A stretch of 64,000 nt of DNA from Micromussa lordhowensis (lineage: Eukaryota > Cnidaria > Anthozoa > Scleractinia > Lobophylliidae), in NCBI GenBank assembly GCA_964020085.1, contig OZ026608.1, positions 5,497,890 through 5,561,889 of the forward strand. The letters run 5' to 3'. Positions 13,701-25,698 of the stretch are shown here, piece by piece. Each line of letters begins with the position of its first letter. Position 1 is the first letter of the stretch. The translations under genes and the position numbers were made by a program. Under the pieces are notes generated by a model. The model made no database searches. It had not been told where the DNA came from and saw only the letters and a program-made list of their open reading frames with translations.

Positions 13701-16700
13701 GACAGCTATCCCTCAGTACCTCCCGGTGGGGCAGGGATTATTAGCGTGAAACATCCGTTCCCAAGGTGAGTTTTAAGAAGGAGTCCAGCACACGTTGGAG
13801 TAACAACTGGACAAAAACTTTGTTACGAGATTATTTACATCGTATTCAGGGTTCGAAAGAAACTTGAATTCCAGCTTGTCCTTGGGACAAGTAGCTCTAA
13901 AATTTTGTTGCCCTGGGCAAGTCAAGTGAGAATGAAAAGTTGCTTGCCCAGAAGGACAATCAAAAGACACGTCATGTCAAAAAAATGTCAAATGTTTGTT
14001 TATAGTGGACATGCACTTAGCTACACCAAGCTAGTTTACAGGCATGCCACTCAAACAGCTGAAACAAATAATTCAAATTAAACATAACATTGTTAAGAAT
14101 CCCAACTGGCCGGAGGCAGACCAGTTGGCTATTTACAAGTGTGGCCGAGGATTTGAACTCGGGCGTTCCGTGAAACAAATCCAGCTAGTGGCCAGAGCGA
14201 GACTCGAACCCGGGACCGCTGGATTGCGAGTCCGACGCGCTGACCACTCGGCCACGCTGCCTCCCTCATGTTGCTTAGTAACCTCTAACGAAAATTGCGG
14301 GCTCAGAGAATTCTTGAATTACCTTCAAAATAGAAACTCTTTTCACTCGTCTTTGTTTGTTAATGTTTTTGTATCGCTTTAGATGCATTCCTGATCAAAA
14401 TCTTAACCTTGTTGTGGAGCTGCAAGCGAACAGCGCCGAGGACTCTGATGATCCAACACAGCTGTATTCAAAAGGATGGACTAAAATAGACTTGTTTGAC
14501 ATCAGCAACAGATTGCTTAGTGGAAGGTAAAAGTTTCTCAAACTCATTAATAATTCATCAAGCTAAAACAAAGAAAATCACAACCGTGAAGGAGGTTTTG
14601 ATACCCGGTCTTAGTTAGCATAGATTTTGACGATTTTACCTCTTGATTTTCTCCTTAGTTTTTGTTCCGATTGAGAAGATATATCAAACACTCGAGACAG
14701 TGTTTCATCGGTTATCCAAACACCTCGAATTTCGTCAAAAATACTCCGCTGCGCGTCGGAGTTTGGATATCCCGATGAAACACTGTCGCTCGTGTTTGAT
14801 ATATTACATGAAATGCAAATTCTCCTTACCAGTCGACACATTTCTTGTGATGTTAGTTATAAGAATCTGATAATCCATCAAGACATTTTGCCAATATCCT
14901 CAGTGTTGTCCGCTCAGTGGTTTTTTCTTTTATTTCCTTTCAGGTGGAAAGTACCGATTAGGATAGTTCCGATAAAAGCGTTTCTAAACACTTGTGAACT
15001 TAACAAGATTCCTCAGGTTTGTTCGCTTCTCTCTTCTTTCAAACCCATGCTTGTTTGCCTTCGTCATTAATTTTTCACTGTAATCTTTGTCACTGTGCAA
15101 AAAATAGCTTTACAGCAACCGCAACACCGCGACGACGCTTTATTAAAGGCGAAATTATGTTTTGTTGTGATTTTCAGATTTATACAGTCTTTTTGTCGTT
15201 GTCAGAATTATAGACATAGACATAGCAATTTTTATTGGACAATTCTGTCCAAGGGGGTGGGTGGGGGAAGGAGGTTAACCCTATGTGAAGCACCAATCCG
15301 CGAGGCAAGGCCAGACCACAACACCGGGAACTACGTGCTCTTTATCTTTTAATAGATATGTGAAGATTACTTTCAAGCCCAAAATAGAAACATATTCTGA
15401 TATTCTCTGGCACGGTTTGCAGTTTAAGACAAAAGTTGTATAAACCTAGTCTCCTCCGCAGCCCTTATAAGGGTCGTCACGCAACGCTTCTCCCCCAGTT
15501 AGTTGGGGAGAAGCGTTGCGTGACGACCCTAATAACGGCTGCAGAGGAGACTAGTATAAACCCGACGAGGAAAGGCATAATCAAACTACATGTAGGGAAC
15601 CTTTGTCTTCTCTTCGTGAATCTCACAAAATTATTTATACTGCGTTGCTTTATTGCTTTTTAAATAGATGCTCAGCTCTACTTAGAAAAGAGATTCAGCA
15701 GCAAGCTTACTGATTATGGCACACTAGTACTAGGTTACGAGAAGTCCCTCTGATCTTTCACTCAGTCCGTCGTGCGTGACGCAAAAGAAAACCGCGAGAA
15801 AATGGCCGCGCGACATCTTGGGGACGACAAACGCGCGAAAGGTGGTGCCCCAGGATTTCGAGCCGCCATTGCCATTTTTTTCTCGCGGTTTTTTTTTGCG
15901 CGTCACGCATGATGGACCAAGGGAAAGACTGGCTACTTGCAGCCTACACTAGTACGGAATTCTGCTATGCAAACCGAACTTTGATAACCGGTAACGGGGT
16001 GGCAAACACCTTACTGTTCATCTTCTATAAGCTGCTTACTTCGTGTACAAATACGTTGGGCTCAATTTATTTAATTTGATCTCGTTTCTGCTTTAGGTAG
16101 GACAGGCGGAATTGTACCTTAGACTTGTCAACAGCCGTGACACCACGTCACAAGATGCGTTGAATCCTCAGCCCTTGCAGCATTACCTCTACAAATATCC
16201 ATCAATGGTGAGACCAGTTCTGTGAAGAATTTTTCTCCTCTCTACTAACCTTAAACCTTAAAGCGTTCGGCGCGAGCTGAATTCTTGCCTTGCTTGAGAG
16301 TAGTCTGTGATTGGAACAGAAAAATTGTGTAATGATGACGTAGCATTGCAAAGATCCGTTTAGCAGTTCTGATTGGTTGAACTTTTTCGCCAGAAGGTTC
16401 CAACCAATTACAGGCACCGTACCGATCTCTGTAGAGCTGTATCATCATTATGGGCTGACGTTCTTGTTTTCTAAACTCTTACCAAGAGTTTAAGCAAGAC
16501 AGTTGCACGAAAGCTTTCTTTTTAGAAGAAACTTTATGCAAGCGTGGGCCAAACAAGAGGAAATCTTCTCTGCAGGAAACTCTCTCTATCGACTCTTCAT
16601 TTACCTAATATTAACCAGCTTTTAGCGTGACATGTTCAAGAACTAGCGTGACTAAGGTGACATAAGGCATAAAATAGCGTGTCGTAGGGGAAGAACTAAC

Positions 16701-18279
16701 GTGACCTAAGGCAAAAACTATCGTGACATGGACAAAAAAGAACTAGCGTGACAGAGGGCAAAAACCCGTGAGTAGACCTGCAGTTCGGAAACTGGTGATA
16801 ACTCTGACACGTTTTCTGTGGACTCTTGTGTGACAATTGAAAGACTCGGAGATGAATCTTCCCAACATTACCTTTGTCATGAAATGTTTTCATAGGAGAC
16901 GCCACGGAATTAGTCAGATTGCATTGTTAACCTATTTTTTGTTTTCACTAAAGGACAATATTCGTGTTATGCCACAAGTACCTTCGTTACCAGTCAGCCG
17001 TGGGTTACAGAACTTGCTCCCAGCACCACCCCCGTCAGTACCTCCTCCTCCCGACACCCCAGTGTCTGTTGTACAGAGAGCTGAAAGGTCAGTAGAAAAC
17101 GAAATGCAATTCTTTTATCGCAAGTTGTATTATATAGTTGAAAATGTCGTTGTTGCATAAACAAAATTCCAGATACATGTTTAAGGGAGTTTGTTTTTCA
17201 TGAACATAAAAATATGAGTTTAAATGGGCCATTTCCGAATGACGTTGTGCCTCTTTCAACAGAGTCCTCGTGCAAAACCTTTCATATGAAAATGAGTTTG
17301 ATTTACGTGAAAATGAACCTGTAGATGGAACTCATTTTCAGGTCTCGTTTTTAAAACGAGTTAAAAGGCCACTGAAAAATGGCCTTAAACTTTACAGGTA
17401 GCCTATGCTTAAATTCTGTAATTCATACGTGCATATATACATGCACAATACTTGTGGGCTGACTAAGATCTGAACTACTTCTTGGGTTCGTTTATGTATT
17501 TGTTAGTGCCATAAGAACCCCGATTGAGGAGTCGGTACTTGGTTTTCAAGTGGACAAGCTGATTGACGCCATTCAAGGAGAAGCCAAGATTAAGATTACA
17601 GTCTACGAACATGATCAAGGACAGGTACGTGACTCGTAGACAACAACAACAACATCTTTTTTTTTACAACAACAACATCTTTATTTCTTACATTAAATAT
17701 ACAAATATCACACCACCTGCAAATAGCAAGGCTAATCGAGCCAGGTGGTGTGTGGACGGCTTAAGATTTATTACAATAGTTGAAGTGAAAAAAGAGTACC
17801 ATAATTATAATAAAAAGGGGGTCAGTCACGAGAGAAATTGAGATAAGAAAATCGAGGCAGCTATTTAGATAAGCGGGGGCTAATATTTTTTAAAATCGGA
17901 GATTATCGTATTTAGGTCAGCATATCTATCCTGAACTTCAAATATTTTCAACAGAATTGCAGGAAATTTTTCCTTAAAGAGAGATTTAGAAGAATTTCGT
18001 AAATTTTCAGGTATACTATTCCAAATTTTGGCTCCCATAATAGAGAACGAATCATTTTTCTGATTTAGTCTAGAGTGGCTAATTTAATAATTTCCAGAAG
18101 AGGAGGAGCGAGTACTGTAAGAGTGGATTTGTTGAGTAGGAATAAAGAGATGTGAAATATTATGAGGGGCAGTGTTGAGACAATCAATGGCAATCAATCA
18201 ACCAATCAATCAATTAATGATTCATGATCAGTCTCTCCGTCAGTCAGACACTCAGCCAGTCACTTAGTCACTCAATTAC

Positions 18280-18310
<31 letters not shown>

Positions 18311-18578
18311 CTCAGTTACTCATTCCGTCAATCACTCCGTCCGTCCGTTCGTCAGCCAGCCAGTCAGTCGTTAAATTGCCTATCAAGACCTATCAACACG
18401 TATCTTAGTCAATGAGTCAATAAAACAAAACCAAAGATTGCTTTCAGACAAAGCCTTAACTGCCAACTGTTTCTATTTACAGGTCTTAAAAGCAGACAAC
18501 AGCAGTCCAATTATGTGTGTCACAAAGTCGGCTCGGCAGGACTTTCTTGTCGGAATATACTCCTTTGGACTGCAAGAG
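1759..18578 (+). CDS. CCDC17: CCDC17 exons 1-23 (coordinates)
   Basis: Exons read from GT-AG sites with matching phases: 1759-1932, 4690-4770, 5265-5363, 5519-5629, 6015-6138, 6516-6583, 6667-6731, 7589-7708, 8045-8079, 8261-8351, 9359-9471, 9685-9767, 10157-10193, 10791-10954, 12098-12171, 13553-13765, 14383-14526, 14944-15016, 16097-16207, 16954-17087, 17263-17397, 17507-17624, 18483-18578. Exon 2 is the least certain boundary: an acceptor at 4681 would give a frame with an early stop, so I chose the AG just before 4690, which reads into a Ser/Pro/Asn-rich stretch. Exon 21 (17263-17397, 135 bp) overlaps a repeat and can be skipped without a frame change. Exon 20 encodes a Pro-rich linker ([14 protein letters not shown]). 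Confidence 0.8.
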
Positions 18579-21500
18579 GTAAATTAATAGCCTTTTGAGG
18601 AAAAGTCTTTTTTAAAAAAATAATGTTATATATGATAATGATTATGAAACAAAGAAAATTACCAGGTTGTTACCACAACAGATATACACAAACGTCGCCT
18701 TAATTATGTGCGTTAATGGAAGAAAAGTGACGAAAAAAGAAGTTAGTGTATTTGATCTCAAGACAACGTTTCCGAAACGTTAAATACATCCTGGTTTGAC
18801 TTGATTTGAATACGAGCAAAAGAATCATCTCCAAAGATTGATATTGTTTTGACTTGAACGTGTGGCCGCCACTAAGGAAGACAAGAGAACCCCGCCATTT
18901 TTGTGTTCTTTGTAAATAGTGCTTTTATCCGCTGAAGCGAGTTTATAGTTTTAAATGTACAAGGCAAACGTTTTTAAACCGGTGTTACTAACAATATTTT
19001 ATTTGGTTGCAGTGTTGCGCAATGCAAATAATATTTCACGTTGTAAACTTTCGTTCACTTGACGTTTATGTGCTTGTTGTTTTTTTTTAACTGTTAACTT
19101 TGCTCCTGCTAGACTAAGCTTTTATCGTTCCCCCACAAGTAGACAGTGCCCCTTTAATCTCATTAAAGCTATTTCTGGTGTCTTTTTTTACAATTGCTAA
19201 GTTCTCTTCATGCTTACCCTGGAAATACAGCTTCTCTGCTTTCTCCTGGCCGCTTAGGCCGTTTGCAAAAGAAAGCAAACCTTGCTTTTACTTACTGATT
19301 TACCATTCTAAAAACCTGTTATATGAAAATGCGTTTGATTTGCACTTGAAAGTGAACTTGAAGGCGGAAGACTCGTTTTCATACAGAGGCAAATGGCAGT
19401 CGGAAATGGCATTTGCTTCGTGACAACCCTGCAGGCAAATAAAACCTCTTCTCCACTCTCCTGGCCTCTTAGGGCGTTTTAACTAGAGAAAGCAAAGCTT
19501 GCTTTGCCTGCAGATTTACCATTCCAAATTGAAATTGTCTGCTTTGCCGTTTAACATACTAAAAATAAAATTTATGAAAATAGTACTTATTGTTGATACG
19601 TGCAACATTTCAAACTACATCATCATACGAATTCTCCTTCGTGTTTTTTATATATTTGTTATACTACCAGTTAGGTGAATTTGATAACACATCAAAAAAG
19701 TGATCATTTGCTAAATTCTCATGACACTGTTGCTAGAAAGTTTATTGATATTGTAAGGAGAAATTAAGTTTTAAATCACTCCTGGGTTGCAAGGAAAACT
19801 GAGGGAACTAAGTCACGATTCAATAATTAATACAAGCCAAAGGAATTTTTCAAATAACAGTTTACCAGGTAGAAAAACATTAAAGAGATTATAATAAAGT
19901 AAAAAATAACAAGGATTGTTACGATTGGGAATGTTTGAGATGGATTAAGAAAAACAAAAATTAAGAAAGACGATCTTAAACTTTTTGACCGTGAGAAGGA
20001 TCATGTTCTTTTCAGACATTGACTATGATGTCTCACATTCGTGTATCATGTTCATGTAATGTTCCTGATGTGTCGTTAGGTTTATTTTCCCGCGCATTTG
20101 CTTTTTATCATGACATTTGACTTTTCACGTAACTGTCACGATGTGTCTCAAGGTGCGGTTGCGAAGGAAAAATATCAGTCCACCATATTGACTTTTCCTT
20201 TCTTCGTTTCTTGAAGAAGACCAGTTAAGCTAGCCGAAATGTCGATTTAAAATCATTTTAAACCTCCGAAGAATTCCGGAAAAAAAGGAACAACTTTTTA
20301 ATTTTAATTTTTGTTTTGAAAATTGTTTGGCAAACTTGAACTCCTTTCCTTAACGTAGCTTCCTTTGTACGTTGCAAAGTTGGAAAGAACATTCCTCCTT
20401 TTTGTATTATAGATGTATAAAAAAATTGGTCAAATAACCAGCACCATTTTTAACGACCCGTTTTTTTTTTAAACAAGAAATTCGTTACTATTCTAAATTG
20501 TAACCCGAATTTAATCAACCTCGACCCAGGCTCTCCCTCCTTTGCAAAGGAGAGACAACCTGGGATCAAGGTTGGAATTTTTTCAGTTAATTTATGACTG
20601 TCTCCTTCTTGACAACTGTGACGGGTGGCGTGTCACCGTTTCGACTAATCCACTTGATTTTCACTTGCTTCGTACGGCTTCTGTTTTCATGTTCGCTATC
20701 GTTTTTTCCCTTTGGTACCTCTAAGTCTTCGAGTTCCTCCTCGACTACGATGTACTCGCCATGTTGCTGCGATCCGTTGGCGAAGATGTACGTCCCCGGG
20801 CCGATCATTTTGTCGTCATGAAAATTCCCGATGTAGTTTTGTTTGCCGAATGTAAGTTTGCCTCTTCCTGGAAAGAGGCGAGCGAAAGAATCAGTCAATG
20901 AGCGTGGAAACAAATAAACAATAAAGTAAACAAATATGAAGAGAGCGCATACACAGACGGTTGCGCAAACAAGTAAACAGATATGTAAAAATCGAGTAAC
21001 GTGTAAGAACGTGTGTAAACAAACAAGTTAGTAAACAAGCGCGTAATGAAACCAGTAAACAAACAAAGAAGTAACCGTCAAAAAGGTCATATTTGTGTTT
21101 CTGGACTGGAAACTAGCTTGCAATGAAGGCTTATAGACCCCTTGTATAAATGGCGCCTAAATTTGAAAAACAATACTTATAAATCCTTAGCCTCACATTC
21201 ATGTGAAAAATCCTTTGTCTAAAAACCTGATCACGAGGCTAAGGATGTATACAATATTGTTATTCAAATTCAGGCGCCATTAATTCAAAGGGTCTATGAA
21301 AAGGCGTATCATTAAGAAGAGAGTAATGTCATTTGCATTTGAAAAGACTCCCTGCATTAGCCTCAGTTACAAGCTCGTTCCAGTCCTAAACCGAGACTAC
21401 GAATCTGGTCTATTTATAGTACAGTAGAAAACTCTTAGAAAAGAATTATACGCCATTATTTGCTTCTTTCTAAATCTACATTTTATTATTTGGGAGATGC

Positions 21501-24500
21501 AACGTTCAGAAATTAGTTGCTAAATTATATTTTTAACCGTTTCTTTTTGTGGATTATGAAAAAAAAAATCTTAAAAATATAACCCGCTAAAAGTCTTCAG
21601 CTTTGCGTGAGATTTTGCCGTGTTCACTTTTATCCAGAAGAGGGTTTTTTTAAAACGCTCTTTACAAGATAAAGCATTAATCTATAATAGACAAAGCCGC
21701 GAATTCAAAATGGGAAATCTGGCCGACTTATTGCAAACAGTAGGATATGTTAATGTGATATTTAAAGAAAATTGATCATTATTGCGATAAAGCTTTTTTT
21801 CCTTTCCCATGGGCGTAATATCACAACGGTTTCTTTAATTAAAGTACGTCTACAGGCCGACTTCATCAGTGTACTGTTTTAGGCATTTCTTGTTAATTTT
21901 GTCTGATCCTTGGAAATTCGTAAATTTACATTGTAGAACTTAGTTTCGTGTTCTGTGACATTTTCTCATAAATAACACAATTTCGATATGTATTAATATC
22001 TGCGAGGAACATTGCTCATCATTGAGAGGTTTATAGGAACAATCAAAATTTTCTGTTGTATTTTTTGTCTTCAGGCCAAGTAATGTCGAATCAAAATTGG
22101 GCTAATAAGATGGCGCAGAGTTTTATTTTCCTTTAAGACATTTTCGCAAATTGTCCTGATCTATTCATAAAATTTATTCGGTAATTTGTGCTATCTATAC
22201 TTTTTCGCCCTTAAGACGTAATACCCTATTTGCATTTCTTGATTTGCTGTCATAGCACTTGCCAAGCTTGTTATAAAAGTTTCGCTTCATACTGCCTATT
22301 TATCGCACAAACCTTGTTTTGAGGTTGTTTTTCCAGGGGGCTAAATTCGTTTGCGATATCTTTCAGCGTTGTATCTGTTTTCTTTGTGTTTTTCTGAGTC
22401 GAGGTAGTTATTTATTTATGCGTAGCACACTTTGGCTCTTAATATTTCATGGACTTATCAAGGCACCTAGCAACCAAGTCTAAGGAAAATTCTTCACACA
22501 GCGGATATTGGAAAATATACATATTTTTGTTGCTCGCCGGCCAAGCCGTAGAAATGGCAGTAATTTCAGCTTTTTCTGTCATTTTGAGATTGTATAGTTC
22601 AATGTGTTCAAAGTTTCTGATCTGTCAAAAATGTTTACCCATGAAATGAGTTTCTCGCGATCAAAGAACTGGCGAAATTGTGCAAATGGTGATCGAGCTA
22701 ATTTTGAACTTTTGATATCACAATTATCGTATTCAACAAAAATAAACCTGCTTGTTATACGACGCGTTCATTATTTCATCTCGCTTTTCCTCGAATTTAA
22801 TGCGTTTCTTTATAAATACCTTATCGTAGTATTTTCGGTAAAGAGCTAAAGAGCACGTGCATTATACTATTTAATTTACCTGATCTTTTTCCCTCGAACC
22901 ATTGCCCCTCGTATGACATCCCGCTCGCTGCGTAAGTGTACGATCCTTGACCGTGTCTTCTGTCATGTTCCCACTCTCCGCGGTACAGATCTCCGTTTGT
23001 GTAATAATACGTACCAAATCCGTGCCGCAAATCCTCTTTCCAGCTTCCTTCATACTTCGCGCCATCGGGATACAGAAACGTGCCTTGCCCGTTTTTCTTG
23101 TTGTTTTCGTAATGCCCCATGTAACAAGCATTTCGCGACTTGCCCTTCAGTTTTCTAAACACGTATTTGCCGTAGCCATTGCGATATCCGTTCTTATACT
23201 CCCCCTCGTACAGATCACCGTTTGGAAGCCTTGCTTTGCCTTTGCCCTGTCTCTCGCCATTTTCGTTTCGTCCACCTTCGTAAGTATACGGTAGTAACTC
23301 GTTCTCAGAGTCCATTTCCTCATCCGATTCGCGTACCGTTTCCATGCCAGCGAAAATTCAAATAGGCGGTTTATTTATTCCAGTGGGAAAGAAACATAAA
23401 AGCGTTCAAAACTCCGTCGCTTCGATGTGAAATCTTCAACGCTTGTCACTCTCTCCGCGAGTATAAACCAATGGTGTTTTGATGCACGGATCAAACCTGC
23501 CAAAATACTTTGAAACCGAAATGTTTGTCGACAACTTCCCGCTTGGTTTAAACACCAGATAATTTTAATTTTTAACCGGGTGTTTTTTGGGCTGGTCGAA
23601 TAGCGCTAAGGTTCGTGGACAGAGAAAACCCCATACACGGCTAGCGTTAATATTTTAAACGCGCTTTTGTATTTGTGTTAGAAATAGTTTCGCTCAAGAG
23701 CAAGGTGATGTGCTTTGAACATTCTTGAATATTTCAATTGGTGCTTAGCTCGCAAATAACAGAAGAGTGGAGACAACTTAATCGCGCTTCTAAATTATTA
23801 ATTGGCTCTGAATGTTTTTGCGGTAGCATTTCAAAATTATCTTAAATATGGAAACAAGGGGAATTGCTTACCAACTTGCTGGGACAGATATCGCTTGAGG
23901 CGTTTGTTTTGCGTTTCTTAGCTTATATACCGCCTTATCTTTCAAACCCTTTTAACGTGTTATTGGCAAGGAAGGAAGTAACTTGCTGTTTGCGATTAAA
24001 GTTTAGATGCTAATAACGAAAATCAAAATGTAGTAGATATAGAAAAACGCCAGTTATAAAGAGCCCAGACAAGACTAAATTGCCGGTGGTTTTGTGAACT
24101 GAATTCGCTTCACCTTTTGATTCAATTGTATTTTTGTCAATTCACCTGAAGACAGGAAAACATCAAACATCTGCAGCATATAATATGAAACGGAACCATC
24201 TATTTTTGTTATAGTTTCTGGTTATCACTTTTCTTCCCTTAAAAGCTGTTCTTCTTAATTTCAGTTTTTCCAATTTTTCTTTTTTTTTTCTCGCGAAACA
24301 TTTTCTCTGAGGTTGAAGCACTTTATCACAATGATTGATCCGCCCCAATTCTTAACCGTGTTATTAATATTACATGGTCGTAAAATGCGGATAATTTTCT
24401 TCGTTTGGGTGACTAAAATTAGAGTGAATGATGCTTCCAGTTCAAAATTGTACTGTTTTGTAAATATGCCATTATTTTGATAAATACTCAGCCTTAACTT

Positions 24501-25663
24501 AAACTTCAAGACAATCTCAAATAACGTGAAACACAAACGTGTTGAAAATTATTCTAATAAGGAAAAAAAAAAACAGAAAAAAGAAATATTTCAGGTTGTT
24601 TCGCGTTTCGAAATCAAAGAGTAATAAAGGTTGGGTTTCGTTTATGATTGACATATTACACGAGACTAACACTCTCTTGCATATTATTATAATGGATTCT
24701 TTTTTTAAACGTTCCTGAATTTTCTGTTTTTATCCTGTCTTGATTTCTTCTACAACTGCAAAGCGAATTTATCTTCCAAACCTAAATAAAGATAAAGTTG
24801 TTTGTTGGTTTAACATCGAAATTCTATTTTACCTATACAAACCGCTTTCTGAATCTTTTTTTATTAGGCATTTTTCTGTTCCTGCCTGGTTGAAAAAAAA
24901 ATCCATATTCATAAAATCACAAAATTATTTTCTTTCTTATTCACCTCTCAGACGATAGATTACCTGATATATTCTTTTAATGGGTCGCATGCCGCTTTGA
25001 TATTAAAAAAAAATACTTGCGTTATTTAACGGCTGTTATATCATTGATACGGTTTGTCAAAAAAAATGTTGTCTCAGTGCTCAACTCAAACACTTAGTGT
25101 CTTATCAATTTGGAGTTGATAAATGGTAAATTGACCTCCTTAGGGCATTTTGAAAGGTGACGTTTTGAGCGTCATCTCTTGGCCAGTACAGAGGGTTTCA
25201 CTGAACTGAATCGAAAGCTAGGCTTGTGAAGGCGAGGTAGTTCCGGTCATGTCACTTCACTTGGTGTCTGGCTAAATGAATTTCTTACAGAGAAGTGAAA
25301 TAAAATATCGTACCAGAACCGCATAGTTTTGAGTATTTTGATATGGTTAATAAAGTCACACATTTAGCTTGGTGTAACCTGATATCATTTTACAGGTTGC
25401 AAACTGTGTTACATTTCAGTTTCATGGCTGTGACGTATTTCAGCAGAGCTAAGGGCTGAGTCAAGACTTCTTGTGAATCTTACCTACTCTCTACACCCAT
25501 ATTTTGTTCCGCCAGGGGGGAGTCTCTCATATGTCGGGAAATATGTTTGTTAGAAAATTTGAATTAAACCCCTAAAGGAGACCAGTATGGGCGTGACTCG
25601 AGCTCTCTTTGATCCTTAAAAGAAACCACTTGATTCGGAGGAAATGACAGCGTGTTATTATTA

Positions 25664-25698
<35 letters not shown>

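Noticed and set aside
22913..23294. Plus-strand frames of 81-115 residues over RSPH1 exon 1
   Set aside because: Shadows of the minus-strand RSPH1 coding sequence, which has clear MORN repeats.
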